Shown piece after piece: positions 44,025-55,516 of a stretch of 64,000 bases of DNA. The DNA is from Tricholoma matsutake (Eukaryota > Basidiomycota > Agaricomycetes > Agaricales > Tricholomataceae). The number at the start of each line of letters is the position of its first letter. The first letter of the stretch is position 1. Both the position numbers and the translations under genes were made by a program. The stretch spans positions 8,184,001 to 8,248,000 of the forward strand of contig AP026550.1 in the NCBI GenBank assembly GCA_026075535.2. Direction: 5' to 3'. The notes beneath the pieces were generated by a model. It searched no databases. It saw only the letters and a list, made by a program, of their open reading frames with translations, and was not told where the DNA came from.

Positions 44025-47000
44025 TCATAGAGGGGAGATGTAATCGATGTTTGCCGATGTAAACACAGTGTCAGCCCTGAACACTAATTCATGCCATGAA
44101 GCCCGCTGACAGTTAGCATAGGCTAGGGGGCCAGGCAAGGTATTCTCTGAGTGCAAGGCTGACTGCCACCATTCACTGTAATAAATGAAATACCACACAG
44201 TCCACTGCATTTCATATGTGACCAGCAGAAGTTCCTCCTTCCATCTATGTCTCTGAGCCTGCAAGCAAAGCCAATGTACTCGCCTGACTATCCAAGAAGT
44301 TCAGTGCAATGCAAATGAATAGCCACAAAATAGATGTACATTCCCAGAATCGATCAGCAGGATCGGGAGTGGGGCCATTAAAGGAAGCGGGATTGGGAAT
44401 GAGACCAGGAGCGGGAGCGGGTATGGCAGCAGCATCAGGGAAGGCAGTAACACCAGTCTGAATGTGAGAATTATGCCAAATCCAGGACAGACGAATATTA
44501 GGGGAGCCTGGCATATTCAGGTTCAGAATAGCTGTGCTAGCATTGAGGTCATCCTTTTTTAACCGCTGAAACATATTTAAGGTGTCAGTGTCACAATCCA
44601 GTGCCACCAATCTGCTTCGGCAATGGTTATACATTCAAGAATGCAGGGCAATTTTGTTAACCAACTCCTGGACAGTGGCTCATGCTCGTGTGCAAACTAC
44701 CTTTCTTGGGGCCACTCAAATAATGTGTGAATATTGAAATGACTGGTCCACAATGCGCTCCTGCAGCCGATGCAGCAGTCGACTTGCCTGATTCTTCCTG
44801 AGCTGAATCTCCACCTCTGCCAGAGGGCCATTAAATGGGAGGTATATTTGTTGCTCCTCAACTGGAATAGCATTTCTGTCAGCTGGAAGATGTGAAGGCC
44901 CCGATGCTGTAGGTGTGTCTTTGTCTGAAGGGTCTAAGTCATCAGAGTTGTCAACATTGTAATGTCTGATTTGTGATGGAGCAATGTCATGGTCAGCAAC
45001 ATTGGCAGCATTTTGTAAATCTGTCAAAGTTTCCATGTGGGATGTGAGAGCTTCCCTTTCCCTTTCAACAGATTGCATGTCAGAAACATTTGGTGATGTA
45101 CCAATTCAGTGGACTTTGTCTCATAATTCAATGCTGGTGTATGCCAACAATGGGTTGTCATATATGAGTATGTTAGGCAGTACTTACTGCATTTGTTGAA
45201 TGATGATTGTGAAATCAATCCACTCCTCAACCGCAGATTGAACTGGTGCCGGTGCCACTCCTGATGCCAATGCCAATGCCATTCCCACTCCCAATCCCAA
45301 TCCCTGAGTGGGGTAGATATCCATGGCCTTAACATCTGTAAGCCTGAGCGATTCTGCTGCAGTCACTTCATCTTCCCATCTTTGGACTGCCTGTTGACCA
45401 AATGCTGCTGTAAGGTCAACATGGTGCTTGCTTAGTTGCGTGGAGATCTCAAGGGCTTCTTGAGATTTTGCACACAGCATAGCAGTCATGCCAAGCATTT
45501 TCTTGTGATTTGAGTCCATAGCATGATCATTGAGCATTTCTGCCCGATGTGGCAAGGTCGCTGTCCTGACTGTTGGGGAAATGGAGTTCAGCGATGACCA
45601 CAGGGACTCTAGTATTTCTCCTGCTACAATGCCAGAGCCTGGAATGAAAGATGGAGCATACCGAAAAAAGCATTTGTCCTTGTGACTGTGTACATGCATA
45701 AGCCCAATGGCCTGGTCAATGGTGAGGTCAGCTGGAAGATGTGGACCAATGTGCTCCAGAAGGTAGATGATGTACTGGCAGACAATGTTGTACATCAGCA
45801 TTACTCCCTGTTGAGGGTCAACCCTGGTAGTCTTCAGTGCCTGAAGGAAAGCAAAGTCAACATTCTTTTGCTGTTCTCCCCGGAACAGGTCTACCAATGC
45901 ATTGGGTGCGTAACATCCATGTCATGCACATGCAATGGCAGCTACTCCAGTCCTATCACATGCCTTCAATGCCAGAAAAGCATTCACAATGGCTAGGAAT
46001 TTATTTTCGCAAGGTGCCTTCTGCAAAAGGGGCACGGATCAGATCAGATCAGATTTGGAGTGGCCATGGGAGCAGGGGCAGGTATGGCCACAGCCACAGC
46101 CACAGGAATGGCAGTGGCGAGGGAAGTGTACTTACTGTTAATTGTTCTATGGCATCTTGGAGAAACTGCTTGTATTCAGCCTGATTTGGGGCCATCCCAG
46201 CTCCATCCCATAGCCATATATCAGTATCAGAGTTTTTCTGCCAAACATGGTCAGCTTTGAAATTGCCATTGGCCACAAATATGCGTTTAAAAACAAATCT
46301 AAGGTGTAATATCATTTCAGAGACCACTGCACAAAGCAGGTGTTTAATCACCCACTGGTTCTCATTGTCCTTCCAATTTTCCGGTATATTTATGCCTACT
46401 TGAGGACAAGCTGGACAGAAGTTGGCGAGTGATCCTGGTTCAGGTTTCAATGGATCATTTTGATTGTGACCATACCCAGCCCACTTCAATCTTTTCATCC
46501 AACGCCATAAGCGGGACATGCGCCGAAGCTTGTGGTAGAGGTTGACCACTTCTGCAGGCCTCATTGGCAATGTGATGCGCCAAATCAATTGGTAAAACTG
46601 GTAGGCTGATGCCTTAAATTCCAGATTACAGAGCCAAAAATGATCCAGGACATGCATGGTGAAAAGAGTGCATATTTTGTTGAAGCTGGTGGGTAGCAAG
46701 TTACTGCTTATCAGGTCCAAGGGAATTCTGTGCTCCCCTTGATACTGGCAGGTAACCATCGCCAAGTGATGTATTCCATTTGTATGCACCACACGGATGT
46801 AACTGTTGTTCAAGGCATTGGCAGTGGGTGGTCTGAATGTAATATCGCCATCGCCATTGGGAGCGGGAGCAGCATCAGTGTTACAATTTTCCTTGCAACT
46901 CATGAGACCCGACCGACCCAATGTACCCAACGATCCCCTCCAGACAGGAGGCACTCCCTGATTCATGCTTAGAGCATGTCCTTGACACCAGACACACACA

Positions 47001-48650
47001 CGATGCATGCCAACAACATGCACTTGATCCCCTTCCCGTGGAAGGCACCCTTGATGCATGGTGACTCCATGCACCTGAACCCATTCCCATACATGGTGTG
47101 ATATGACAGTGCCTTGACATTGGATCCGTGACATCAGATGCCTCATGCAAGGCATGAGGCTTATTGTTTCTATTCTTACTTGATACACATCTATCTTTCC
47201 GATTGGATGATAAGGACCTCCCTTGTAGTATAAGTACTGCAACTTGCATGTCCTTGACATTGGATCCTTGACATTGGATCCATGACATCAGACGCCTCAT
47301 GCAAGGCATGAGGCTTATTGTTTCTATTCTTACTTGATATGCATCTATCTTTCCGATTGGATGATAAGGACCTCCCTTGTAGTATAAGTACTGCAACTCA
47401 TAGTAGGGATGTCCTTAGTTTAGATCTAGGCAATCTACAGCCTTAACTTGCAACTCATGAACTTACTCAAAACCACTAAGGAAGCCCCTTAGTGCGTGAA
47501 CCTGAATGACTCTACGCAGAAGCCCTGCTAGAGTGCACTACCCATCTTACATCGGATGCTCCAAGTAAGACTAGTGCAGAACGACTCGTTGAGGAAGCAC
47601 CTCATCAAATGACATCGACTAGATCGAGTGGTTGAGGCTTTGCCCTTAACAATTGGTCCTCATGCGTTCAGCTGTTTCAGTAGCATTAGGCAAATATGGA
47701 TCAAACCCATGGATGTCTTCATCAGCGTGTTCAACTTCATGTGCATCATCGCCATCAAAGAAGTCTTGTAGGCTATCATCAACATATGTATCATGCACTT
47801 GAATCAGAAGCTCATCAAGGGAATCAAAAAATGCTTCATCATCCCCTGCTTCATCTGCCGTTGCCATTGCCATTGCCGCTCCCAACTCATCACATGGGGC
47901 CGATGCTGATCATCACCTCCCCAATTGGCTGACTCTTGTTCTTCTTTATCCTTCATGTCCTCGAATGTTTCCAGATATTCTATTTGGAACTGAAGAGCAT
48001 TGCAAATCAGCTGATCTGTCTGGTGCTGAACTAAGAGGTATGTGCCAACCTCCCATAACTTGGCCATGCGAAAGTGCATGCCAGTCCAAGATTCAATGCA
48101 ATGGAAGGGATTTTGCCTGTGTTTTACCCACATACATGTTCAGCAAAGTGTTCTTCCTAGTGAACAATTGATGCATCTCCAAATTGCCCATTTATTGAAT
48201 GAACAGTGATTGCAAACTTGTTTGTCGATTGACCATGCCTGCTGAGACAGGGATGCTTGCAGCAGTTCATCTATTCATCCGACAAACTCCAAGACATAGT
48301 CTTGCTGCCTCTGTTATTTGTACATGAGCCTCGGTAAGTCAATCAATGTCAGAAACTGACCATGCCAATCCGTGGCCAAAGTGGCTCATTGGCCACCTGA
48401 TGTTCTTGCATATCCCATTCTGGAGCAAGACCTGGATTGTCATGGATACCAGCTGAACTCAATTCACCACGTTCTTCTGTAACTGGAGGCAAGGGAACCT
48501 TGATACACTTTGTTTTTGGTCCATGTCTTGTGTTGACCTCAACTTCCTTATGTGTGACAGTATCCACTGCACCATCATTGTCCTCATGCAGGGTGGCATT
48601 GTTCTTTGATCATCTCTTTCACTTGTAAGGAGCTCTTGTCAGGCTCATGA
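44025..48650 (-). pseudogene. KDZ transposase with CxC2-like cysteine cluster
   Basis: Minus strand. The N-terminal CxC2-type cluster reads CNHCSFNKWAIWRCINCSLG, then KHRQNPFHCIESWTGMHF and LWEVGTYLLVQH. Then come IRVVHTNGIHHLAMVTC, MRPAEVVNLYHKLRRMSRLW, LANFCPACPQVGINIPENWK and VFKRIFVANGNFKADHV. The core continues ALVDLFRGEQQ, MLMYNIVCQYIIYLLEHI, AIGLMHVHSHKDKCFFRYAP and IVAGEILESLWSSLNSISPT. The tail includes RHRWKEELLLVTYEMQWTVW. TGA stops lie at 48140-48142 and 45922-45924. Two positions usually Asp (DGNF, YDxxCQ) read Asn, so the RNase H-like site looks dead. An LTR interrupts it at 47110-47645. KDZ transposases drive a class of fungal DNA transposons. Confidence 0.85.
47110..47645. repeat. 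LTR-like insertion in the KDZ gene, with 154-bp tandem duplication
   Basis: On the minus strand it starts TGTTAAGGGCAAAGCC after CCAAT, and CCAAT recurs on the far side near 47117, a possible 5-bp duplication. It separates ATETAERMRTN from the downstream transposase. The segment with TGACATCAG...GCATGAGGC is present twice (47129 and 47283, period 154 bp). The far end is not a clean CA, so the exact border is uncertain. Confidence 0.6.
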
Positions 48651-48737
48651 TGATTGGGGGGAATCAATTGTGTTGATGGGCTATTTATTGTACTATTGAC
48701 CTCATGTTATCCTCATGTGATCCTCATGCCAAATGAC

Positions 48738-49679
48738 AAGTGAAACCCAATGGCAAGGACAATTCCTTCCTCCACATCAATCCCCTCCAATGCCACCTGA
48801 GCCATCAGAGAGCCCAGGACACAGACAGTACCAGAACGGGAGCCGATATATGGTTGAAGAGCGGAAGATCATCGAGCCTTATAAAGATGGATTCCGATCT
48901 CAGGAATCAAAAGCTGCCCGATTGCAAATACTCAAGACTGACATTCTCCCCACCATATTTAATTACTGGGCATCAATTGAGATGACCCCAATAGATCCAG
49001 AGGAGAGTCACATGCATGCCAAGGTGGGGTATCATCCCATTCAATGTTGTATTATTGATCACATTGCCAGGAACTAACAAACTGGCTTTCAAACAACTGG
49101 TGAATAACGAAAGGCTCCTCAAGGAAGTCAAACAACTTCAAAGTGAAGTGATCAGAAGTGATCTGGAGCTTACACCAGGACTGAGTTTGGAAAGAGATCG
49201 GAGATATGTTAGGTGTTCAGGATGCATCCACAAGTATGCCTGGATGGTTCCAGATCTGACTGCCAGCCATCAAGAGGGTTTTTGAAAGCATGACTGCAGA
49301 GGAAAAGGCAGTGCTTGAGGCCAAGCAGGAGAAAATGGAGGGGGAAGGTTATCCAGAGAAAATGAAGTGAATGTATATTAACCCATTGCTGTTGCCGATG
49401 ATGTTATTGATGTTTTGCAGTCAAGCAGAGAAGAACCTGGTTAAGCGTGTGGAGGAGACTGCACGACAACAGTAGCTAGAAATGGGGGTGCTATCTGTGA
49501 CATTCATGACCTACACTGCACCTGATGGTTTTATGGTTGTTGATGCATGAGTGAAAATCTTCCGCTGCTATTGACACTGCCGTTGCTGCTGCTGTTGCCA
49601 ATCCTGCTGCTGATCACAGTCACAAAAATGTTTCATTGTTGATGGCCACCCCTGCATGATCCTTCATAGACACATATAA
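48738..49679 (+). pseudogene. orphan agaric gene, 5' part
   Basis: Divergent from the KDZ gene. RYMVEERKIIEPYKDGFRSQ, ESKAARLQILKTDILPTIFN and YWASIEMTPIDPEESHMHAK are the start of an orphan family that I recall as multicopy in agarics. Later exons (49080-49560) include ERDRRYVRCSGC-type and EETARQQ sequence with stops and frameshifts. Element C separates this from the 3' part at 51310. Function unknown. Confidence 0.5.
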
Positions 49680-51309
49680 TTTGTGTTTGAAAGTCCGGTT
49701 CATTGAACCGGAAAAAAGTCAAAACTGGACTGAACCAAACTGCAGTTCAGTCCTTTGTGGTTGCGGTTGCCCTCATTCTGTGAGTCTAGCAGTTACGGTT
49801 GCATTGAATCAAGTATTTATTTGAAACCAATTAAAACCAGTTTTAACTGGTTCTAACCAACCCTCAGTCTACATACTATACTCTATGTAAGTAGATGTAA
49901 TTTAATTATATAATGACTAAAATAAAATCATAATTGGGCAAACCCAAGGACAAGAAGCATAAATAGCGAGGGTTTATATACCCTGAGGCTGGGCACAGAC
50001 CATGTAGTCACATTTGCGCACCCAAACAAAAAAGTGGTGCCACTTAGGTTTACTATTCCCATGGCTTCCACACCACCTCACCTACATCATCAACCACCAC
50101 CACCACCATCCTCAACCCCCCTCCTCTGCCTCCTTCCACCACCACCACCACTCCATCAATGCCCACCACGACACCCATGTCCCCCATGGATAGCACTGCC
50201 AAACACCGTCAACAAAACACATTGGGCACAAATGATGACAGATGTCGTTTGTGCCCCAGGTATGTTCTTTTAATATTCTTTTTCAATTAACTAATGTTTT
50301 CTTTTCTTTGCTAGGTTCTAATTATGTTATAACAATGTTAACAAGACCACACCAAGACCCCCCACCCACCCACTTTGCACCCACCGCTGTGAGCCCCTGC
50401 TCGCAGGGTGGATGATGGAGCAACAACACGGCGGCTGATGATGAGCAGAGCCACGGCAACAAAAATGGGCCCAAATGATGCCAGTCATCATTTGGGTCCC
50501 AGGTAAGTTTTTTTGAATGTTCCTTCTTTTTTTAACTAACAAAATCTTTTCTTTTCTTTTCTTAGGGTTCGAACTATCAACCCCACACCGTACCCATGCC
50601 CTACACCACCACTGTGAGCATCTGCTTGCAGGGTGGTAATGGATCTTGATGACACCCAGCTGCCTCTGCCCTGCCCTCATAGGGAGCGTCCACAACAATG
50701 CCACGTCACCAATGGGGCCAACATGACCAGCAACGACAGGGATGACGGCAATGGCTCAACAACAACAATGACAGTGGTGACAACAGTGACAACAGTGACA
50801 ACGGCGATGACAATGACTAGGACAACGACAACGACACCAGCAAGGACAGCTGCTAGGAGATGAGGGACAAGGATGATGATGACAAGGGACGGATGGATGA
50901 CAACACCCCTTCCTGCTTCAAGTGCGGGAGGGTTTTTTTCATTCATTTGATACATTTGTTTACTGACCTTCCCTTGCACATCCTGCAAGGGAGGGGGTGT
51001 ATTGTTTTTTTCTATTGTGCTTCCTACATGCTTGCTCACAGGCCCCTGCCTGTGAGGAGCTTTATTTTAGGTTTAGAATAGTATTATTTAATCTACGTAA
51101 ACTCAGTTTAAACCGACCATAGTTGGTAGATGACTGGTTGTGGCCCAAACCGGCTGCAACCAGTTGTCAGACTGGACTGGACTGCAAAGAACCGGTTTCT
51201 TGTGGTCTGGTCCAGTTTTATTTAGTTTTGCAATCTGAATGAACCGGTTGTGGTCCTGGTTCACTCCAGAAATGGAAAAAAACTGGACCGAACTGGACCT
51301 TCAAATGCT
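49680..51309. mobile_element. TIR element C (about 1630 bp)
   Basis: Flanked by ACATATAA at 49672-49679 and 51310-51317. Inner ends are inverted: TTTGAAAGTCCGGTTC on the left, ATTTGAAGGTCCAGTTC on the right read in reverse. Both ends are rich in GGACTGAACC/AACCGGTT motifs. The interior has two intron-like modules (about 50262-50314 and 50503-50565) and two hairpin motifs (centres about 50397 and 50621). The right half has an ACAACGACAACGACA-type microsatellite (50750-50850). No transposase. TIR alignment needs a 2-base indel. Confidence 0.75.
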
Positions 51310-52490
51310 ACATATAATAATGAGATCACAGAGCTCAATCACCACTTCATGGGCTATATCAAGGCTTTATGTGCATCAGACATTGCTTCAAGGTCAACAG
51401 TGCATGGTGACTCAATGCAAATCCAACTTGAGATGACTAGTGATGGGTTCCCCATCCTATCCACACCATGGAAAGGCTCACTGTACAAGAAAAAAGTGCT
51501 GGAGGAATGGTTTAAGTTGTATGTTGGGCAGCATTACAGTATGATCACTTCCTTTTCAATGAATTGTTACTTATCTACATGCAGAACTAGCAAACAATGG
51601 TTGCACTCACCATGTCCCATTCACAGCAATTGCCGAGCACACATCGACATCCAGAATATCTCCCAGCCAGGTTCAAATGGACAGACCCATGGAATATGCA
51701 AAAGAGTGTCATAGAAGACTTCTTCAACCACATTCTGCAGTGGCAAATGGCACAGGGCCCTGAGAGGGAATTCAGGTTCAAAAGAATCAAGCTACACAAT
51801 GGTAGTGTCTCTCCTGCGCAATATCCTAATGATTTGAATAGCCCTACACCTTCTTGACAACACACTGGCCAATGTAATGCAGATGATGCTGCCATGCCCA
51901 ATGTAGACTCCCCCACTGCCATGCCCAGTGCAGACAACTCAGTGGCCCATGCTGACTCAGTCGCTCCTGCACCTGCTCCCATGCCTGACCCCAAAGGCCA
52001 ATCCCAAGGCTTAGGTGCATCTTCTCCCAACCCGCATTCACAATCGAGAGTCATAAAAGCTGCAAAAGGCAAATCCAAGCCAAAGAAACCTGGCCAAAGG
52101 TCGACGGCAGAACAGGCACACAACTTAACACAAGTGCAACTCTGTTGAACGATGATGGACATATTCTGTAATGCTGGCATCGCTCAGCCACAGCCAATTA
52201 ATGGTCCAGGTGATGGTGAACCACAGTATCTTATACCTTGAGACATGTACATGAGGTACATGGGACCCATGTCAGGCAACAATCTGAATAACCCCCCTAT
52301 TGATCCATCCCTGTTCTGAAATGACCACTCCACTCTGCCTCCTCAACAAACATCACAACATCCTAAACCTCACCCCTTTTTTCGCGGCCAGGATATGGGA
52401 GCGGCCAGCATGCCCGATGAAGGATTGTCAGCGGTTAGCTATCAACCAATGACCCCACCCCCATCCCAACAAAACCTGACAATCAGGTGA
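51310..52490 (+). pseudogene. orphan agaric gene, 3' part
   Basis: ELNHHFMGYIKALCASDIAS, STPWKGSLYKKKVLEEWFKL and YVGQHY lead to an intron. Then YLPARFKWTDPWNMQKSVIE, DFFNHILQWQMAQ and EREFRFKRIKLHNGSVSPAQ. The frame then stays open to 52490 except for TGA codons at 51855, 52146, 52239, 52317 and 52488. All are TGA, which suggests Arg CGA codons lost by CpG decay. The tail is Pro/Gln/Ser-rich with a duplicated segment. Confidence 0.55.
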
Positions 52491-52595
52491 TCACATCGGC
52501 AGCAGCCAGCATGCCCGACATAGGATCATCAATGGTTAGCTATCAACCAATGACCCCACCCCCATCCCAACAAAACCTGACAATCAACCAATCAG
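52388..52595. repeat. direct duplication of about 104 bp
   Basis: The segment with CCAGCATGCCCGA...GGTTAGCTATCAACCAATG...CCTGACAATCA occurs twice in tandem (from about 52407 and about 52511). It lies in the tail of the orphan gene. Confidence 0.85.
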
Positions 52596-52753
52596 AGGGT
52601 CAACAATGAAAGACAGCTGATGACCTTGTGCAACAGGAGGCCATTTTAAACACAGCCCTTGGTAAAAGAGAGAAGAGGAAAAATGTGAAATTTTCAGACT
52701 AATTATACAACAATATTTCTGTATGAATGTAAAATAAAATGGTCCAACCATTA

Positions 52754-55151
52754 CTTTTTTCCGCCTCGTTTGACCTCCTCTCTGTCCTCAGATGTTCCCA
52801 CTCTCTTCTTTGGGTTTGGCTGAGGGCTGGTACTTCTCGAAGGATGGGTGGGTGACAAAGAGGGGATCAGCATAATTGTGAAGGAGGAGGGGAATGCAAT
52901 GCCAGCGGTGAAGGAGGGGCAGGTGGTACAAATACTAAGGCAAGGCAGGGGTAGGGGTATACCCTTGTGTTTTTGGGCTAAGGGTATGAGGGGTAAGGGT
53001 AGGGGTTTGGAAGTTCATACCCTTGCATACCCCTGTACACTTAGTAAGGGTACAGGGGTATGCCAGGGGTATGCTTATGTAAGAAGATCATTTGATTTTT
53101 TCAGCTACAAAGACTCATATTCAAGATGTTCATCAATGAAATTCAGATTTTGGGATTGTCCAACATGATAATGGCTTTCATATGTTAATAAGAGGTATTA
53201 TGTGTGATATTAATAGTAAATACAATAGTGATCAACACTTTTCAAATGAATTTTGCTCTAAATATGTTGATTTTGTGCCAAACCCTTGTACCCTTGACAA
53301 ACCCTCCCATACCCTTGGCAACCCTTATATGTTTCCATACCCTTACCCCTAAGGGTAGGGTGTTCAGGGGTAGGGGTATGAGATTTGACACCCAGGGGTA
53401 ACCCCTGCCTTGCCCTAACAAACACATTGCTGGTGGATACCATTACCGGTTCCACAGGGTCAGCATTGGGGATTGAGGGGGGTTGAAGGAGGGGAGGAAG
53501 GGGCACATCCACAGAGGTCATACATTGAACTGATTCATGAGAATCTTGTGGCATGGTGGGGACAACCTTGATTTGAGGACCATGTCCTTCTTCCTCAAGC
53601 CCAGTGGGAGCAGGAGCAGGAGCAGCATGTGGCAGTGCGGGAGTGGGAGAGGGAGCGGGAGAGGGAGAGGGAGCACTTGACGCATCATCTTGGCCTTGCC
53701 AAGTGGGCTGGCCGACTTCTGCATCGGGCAAAGCATTGGGGATAGGAGTGGCATCAGGAGTGGCAGTGGCAGTGGCAGGTGGGGGTGCAAGTGCAGGAAT
53801 GGGGGTGGGAGCAGCAGGTGGGGGTGCAGGAGCGGCAGGTGGGGCATCAGGTGGAAGTGCAGGAACAGGAGTGGGGGCGGGGGCAGGAGTGGGAGTGGGA
53901 GCAACCTTGTGTCCATCTTCCTCATCTTCCTCACTACCAGCATTAGTGGCAGCAGCCCTGTGCCAGAGATCCTCCCAAGCAGCATCCACAGCATCCTGCT
54001 CATCTTCATCGACCTCCATACCATACCTTTGCCTATAGCTGGGACCATCTCTAATATAGTGCAGCTCACCTGCACCATTGTACAACACAAGGGGTTGTGG
54101 GCAGAACCCCATGTACTCTTCCATCTCATCCATCCTCCTGCTCAAGCTGGCCATATTCTCCCGTATGTTGTCCATTGCTCTGGGGAAGTTCTGATGGAGC
54201 CAATCACCCTGATTGTACAGATGATGCTCCAGTTCTTGTATATGGTTGTTGAAGTCATGGAGGTCCCCAGCAGTAATGGGAGTGGGAGTGGGTGAGGGCA
54301 GGTGTTCATGCGCGACGTCAACCATCTCGACGTCGGAGGAATATGTTGCTGTGGTCAATGTTCAGTGGTTATTTGTATGGTGATACATAGTACTTACCCT
54401 TTGATTTTCCTTTTTCTTCCCTTGTGAACCTCCGTGAGGATCCAGACTTCTTCACCTTTCTTCTGGCTGCACCCTTTCCTTTCTCTGGCTTGTCCCCTCC
54501 ATGACCATCTTTCATTTTTTTGCACTTGACTTTGCCCTTCCCACATTTGAAACATGTGCCCTTCCCATTGACCTGTTTGTGACATTGTTGCCCAAGCTGG
54601 ATGCATCGTATGCAGGGAGTGGGCCTTACTGCCCCGCACACTGGTTGTTGCCATTGTTCCCTTCACTCCTTTTGCTCCAACAATCCATCTCCATCACTTT
54701 CTGTCCCCTCTGATTCCCCATCATTTTCTAAATCCTCACCAGAGGTCCTGCCACTCCCACTTGGTCTTGCTGGAGTGGTTGGGGTGGGTGGTGCTGATGG
54801 GTGCACATCTGGGCATTGATGTTCTGGCTGGTGTGACCTGGATCTGAATGGCTCTGCTGGCGCCTGTGGTTTCCTTTGCCTGGTCTCCCCTGGAGCTCCC
54901 GCTCCCATTCCCATTCCTGTTCCTGTTCCCATTCCTGTTCCCATCCCCGCTCCCCTCCATTGTCCCGCTCCTGTTCCTGTTCCCATTCCTGAACCCCCAC
55001 CTGCTGCTCCCACTCCTGATCTTGAAGGACCAGCGGCCACTCCACCTCCTGCTCCCAATGCCAAAACCCCTGATGTTCCCGCAATCCCACCTTTCTTGTC
55101 GAATTTCTTCATTGTGCACAGCTGACCTTCCATGAAAATCTCATCTCCCAT
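52754..55151 (-). pseudogene. zinc-cluster orphan gene with MITE insertion
   Basis: Starts MGDEIFMEGQLCTMKKFDKK at 55151, followed by a Gly-rich stretch and HQPEHQCPDVHPSAPPTP. An exon CIRCIQLGQQCHKQVNGKGT with CFKCGKGKVKCKKMKDGHGG gives six Cys in Zn(2)Cys(6)-like spacing. Next comes EMVDVAHEHLPSPTPTPITA with a coiled-coil-like segment (QELEHHLYNQGDWLHQNFPR) and a long Ala/Pro run, then the MITE at 53417. After the MITE the reading continues PPAPPSPLALHSPPP with a stop or frameshift before a basic end near 52754 (KKRVGTSEDREEVKRGGKK). Same family as 40914-41639. Confidence 0.5.
52936..53417. mobile_element. MITE copy 3 (482 bp)
   Basis: Same length as copy 1 and inverted relative to it. TIRs TAAGGCAAGGCAGGGG and, read in reverse, TAGGGCAAGGCAGGGG. 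Flanks ACAAATAC (52928-52935) and ACAAACAC (53418-53425) are an 8-bp duplication with one change. The internal palindrome lies at about 53031-53069, with one mismatch. Confidence 0.9.
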
Positions 55152-55152
55152 T

Positions 55153-55451
55153 CTAAGGACTCCTGGATTCCTGGTGATTCCTGGTGATTCCTGGTGAGTC
55201 CTGATGAGTCCTACAGAGTCCTGGTTACTCTTATAGAGTCCTACAGGATTCCTGGTCAGTCCCCCCAGATTCCTGAGAGTCCAAGTCCTGGGGAATTCCT
55301 GGAATAGTACCAGGAAGAGCCTGATTTACCAGGAATATACCAGGACTGAACCAGGAATCCCACTGGAGGAAAAACAGCCAGGAATGCAACATTTGGTGAA
55401 CAATGGCTGTGGCAGGGATAACCAGGATTCCTCCAGGAATACGTGGGGCAG
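55153..55451. mobile_element. single end of a TIR element (F)
   Basis: Right-hand end read in reverse: GAGCTCTTTACACTGCCCC, close to the A and B ends. The subterminal repeats are GAGTCCTGGTGATTCC units. I did not find its left end, so this is a truncated or very long element. Confidence 0.55.
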
Positions 55452-55516
55452 TGTAAAGAGCTCAGATTTGCCTACACCACCTTGCTGATAGCTCAGCAAA
55501 AGTTGATTTCCAGATA

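Noticed and set aside
46880..47396. Second zinc-cluster-like reading (CVWCQGHALS) upstream of the KDZ core
   Set aside because: A better CxC2 cluster with full context lies at about 48000-48240; this stretch partly reads from the LTR-like insert and is more likely intron or insert sequence.
50633..51039. Thr/Asp-rich ORF and its antisense Val-rich ORF
   Set aside because: Translation of an ACAACG-type microsatellite.
53604..54038. Gly/Ala/Val-rich plus-strand ORF
   Set aside because: Antisense of the Ala/Pro-rich minus-strand coding region.
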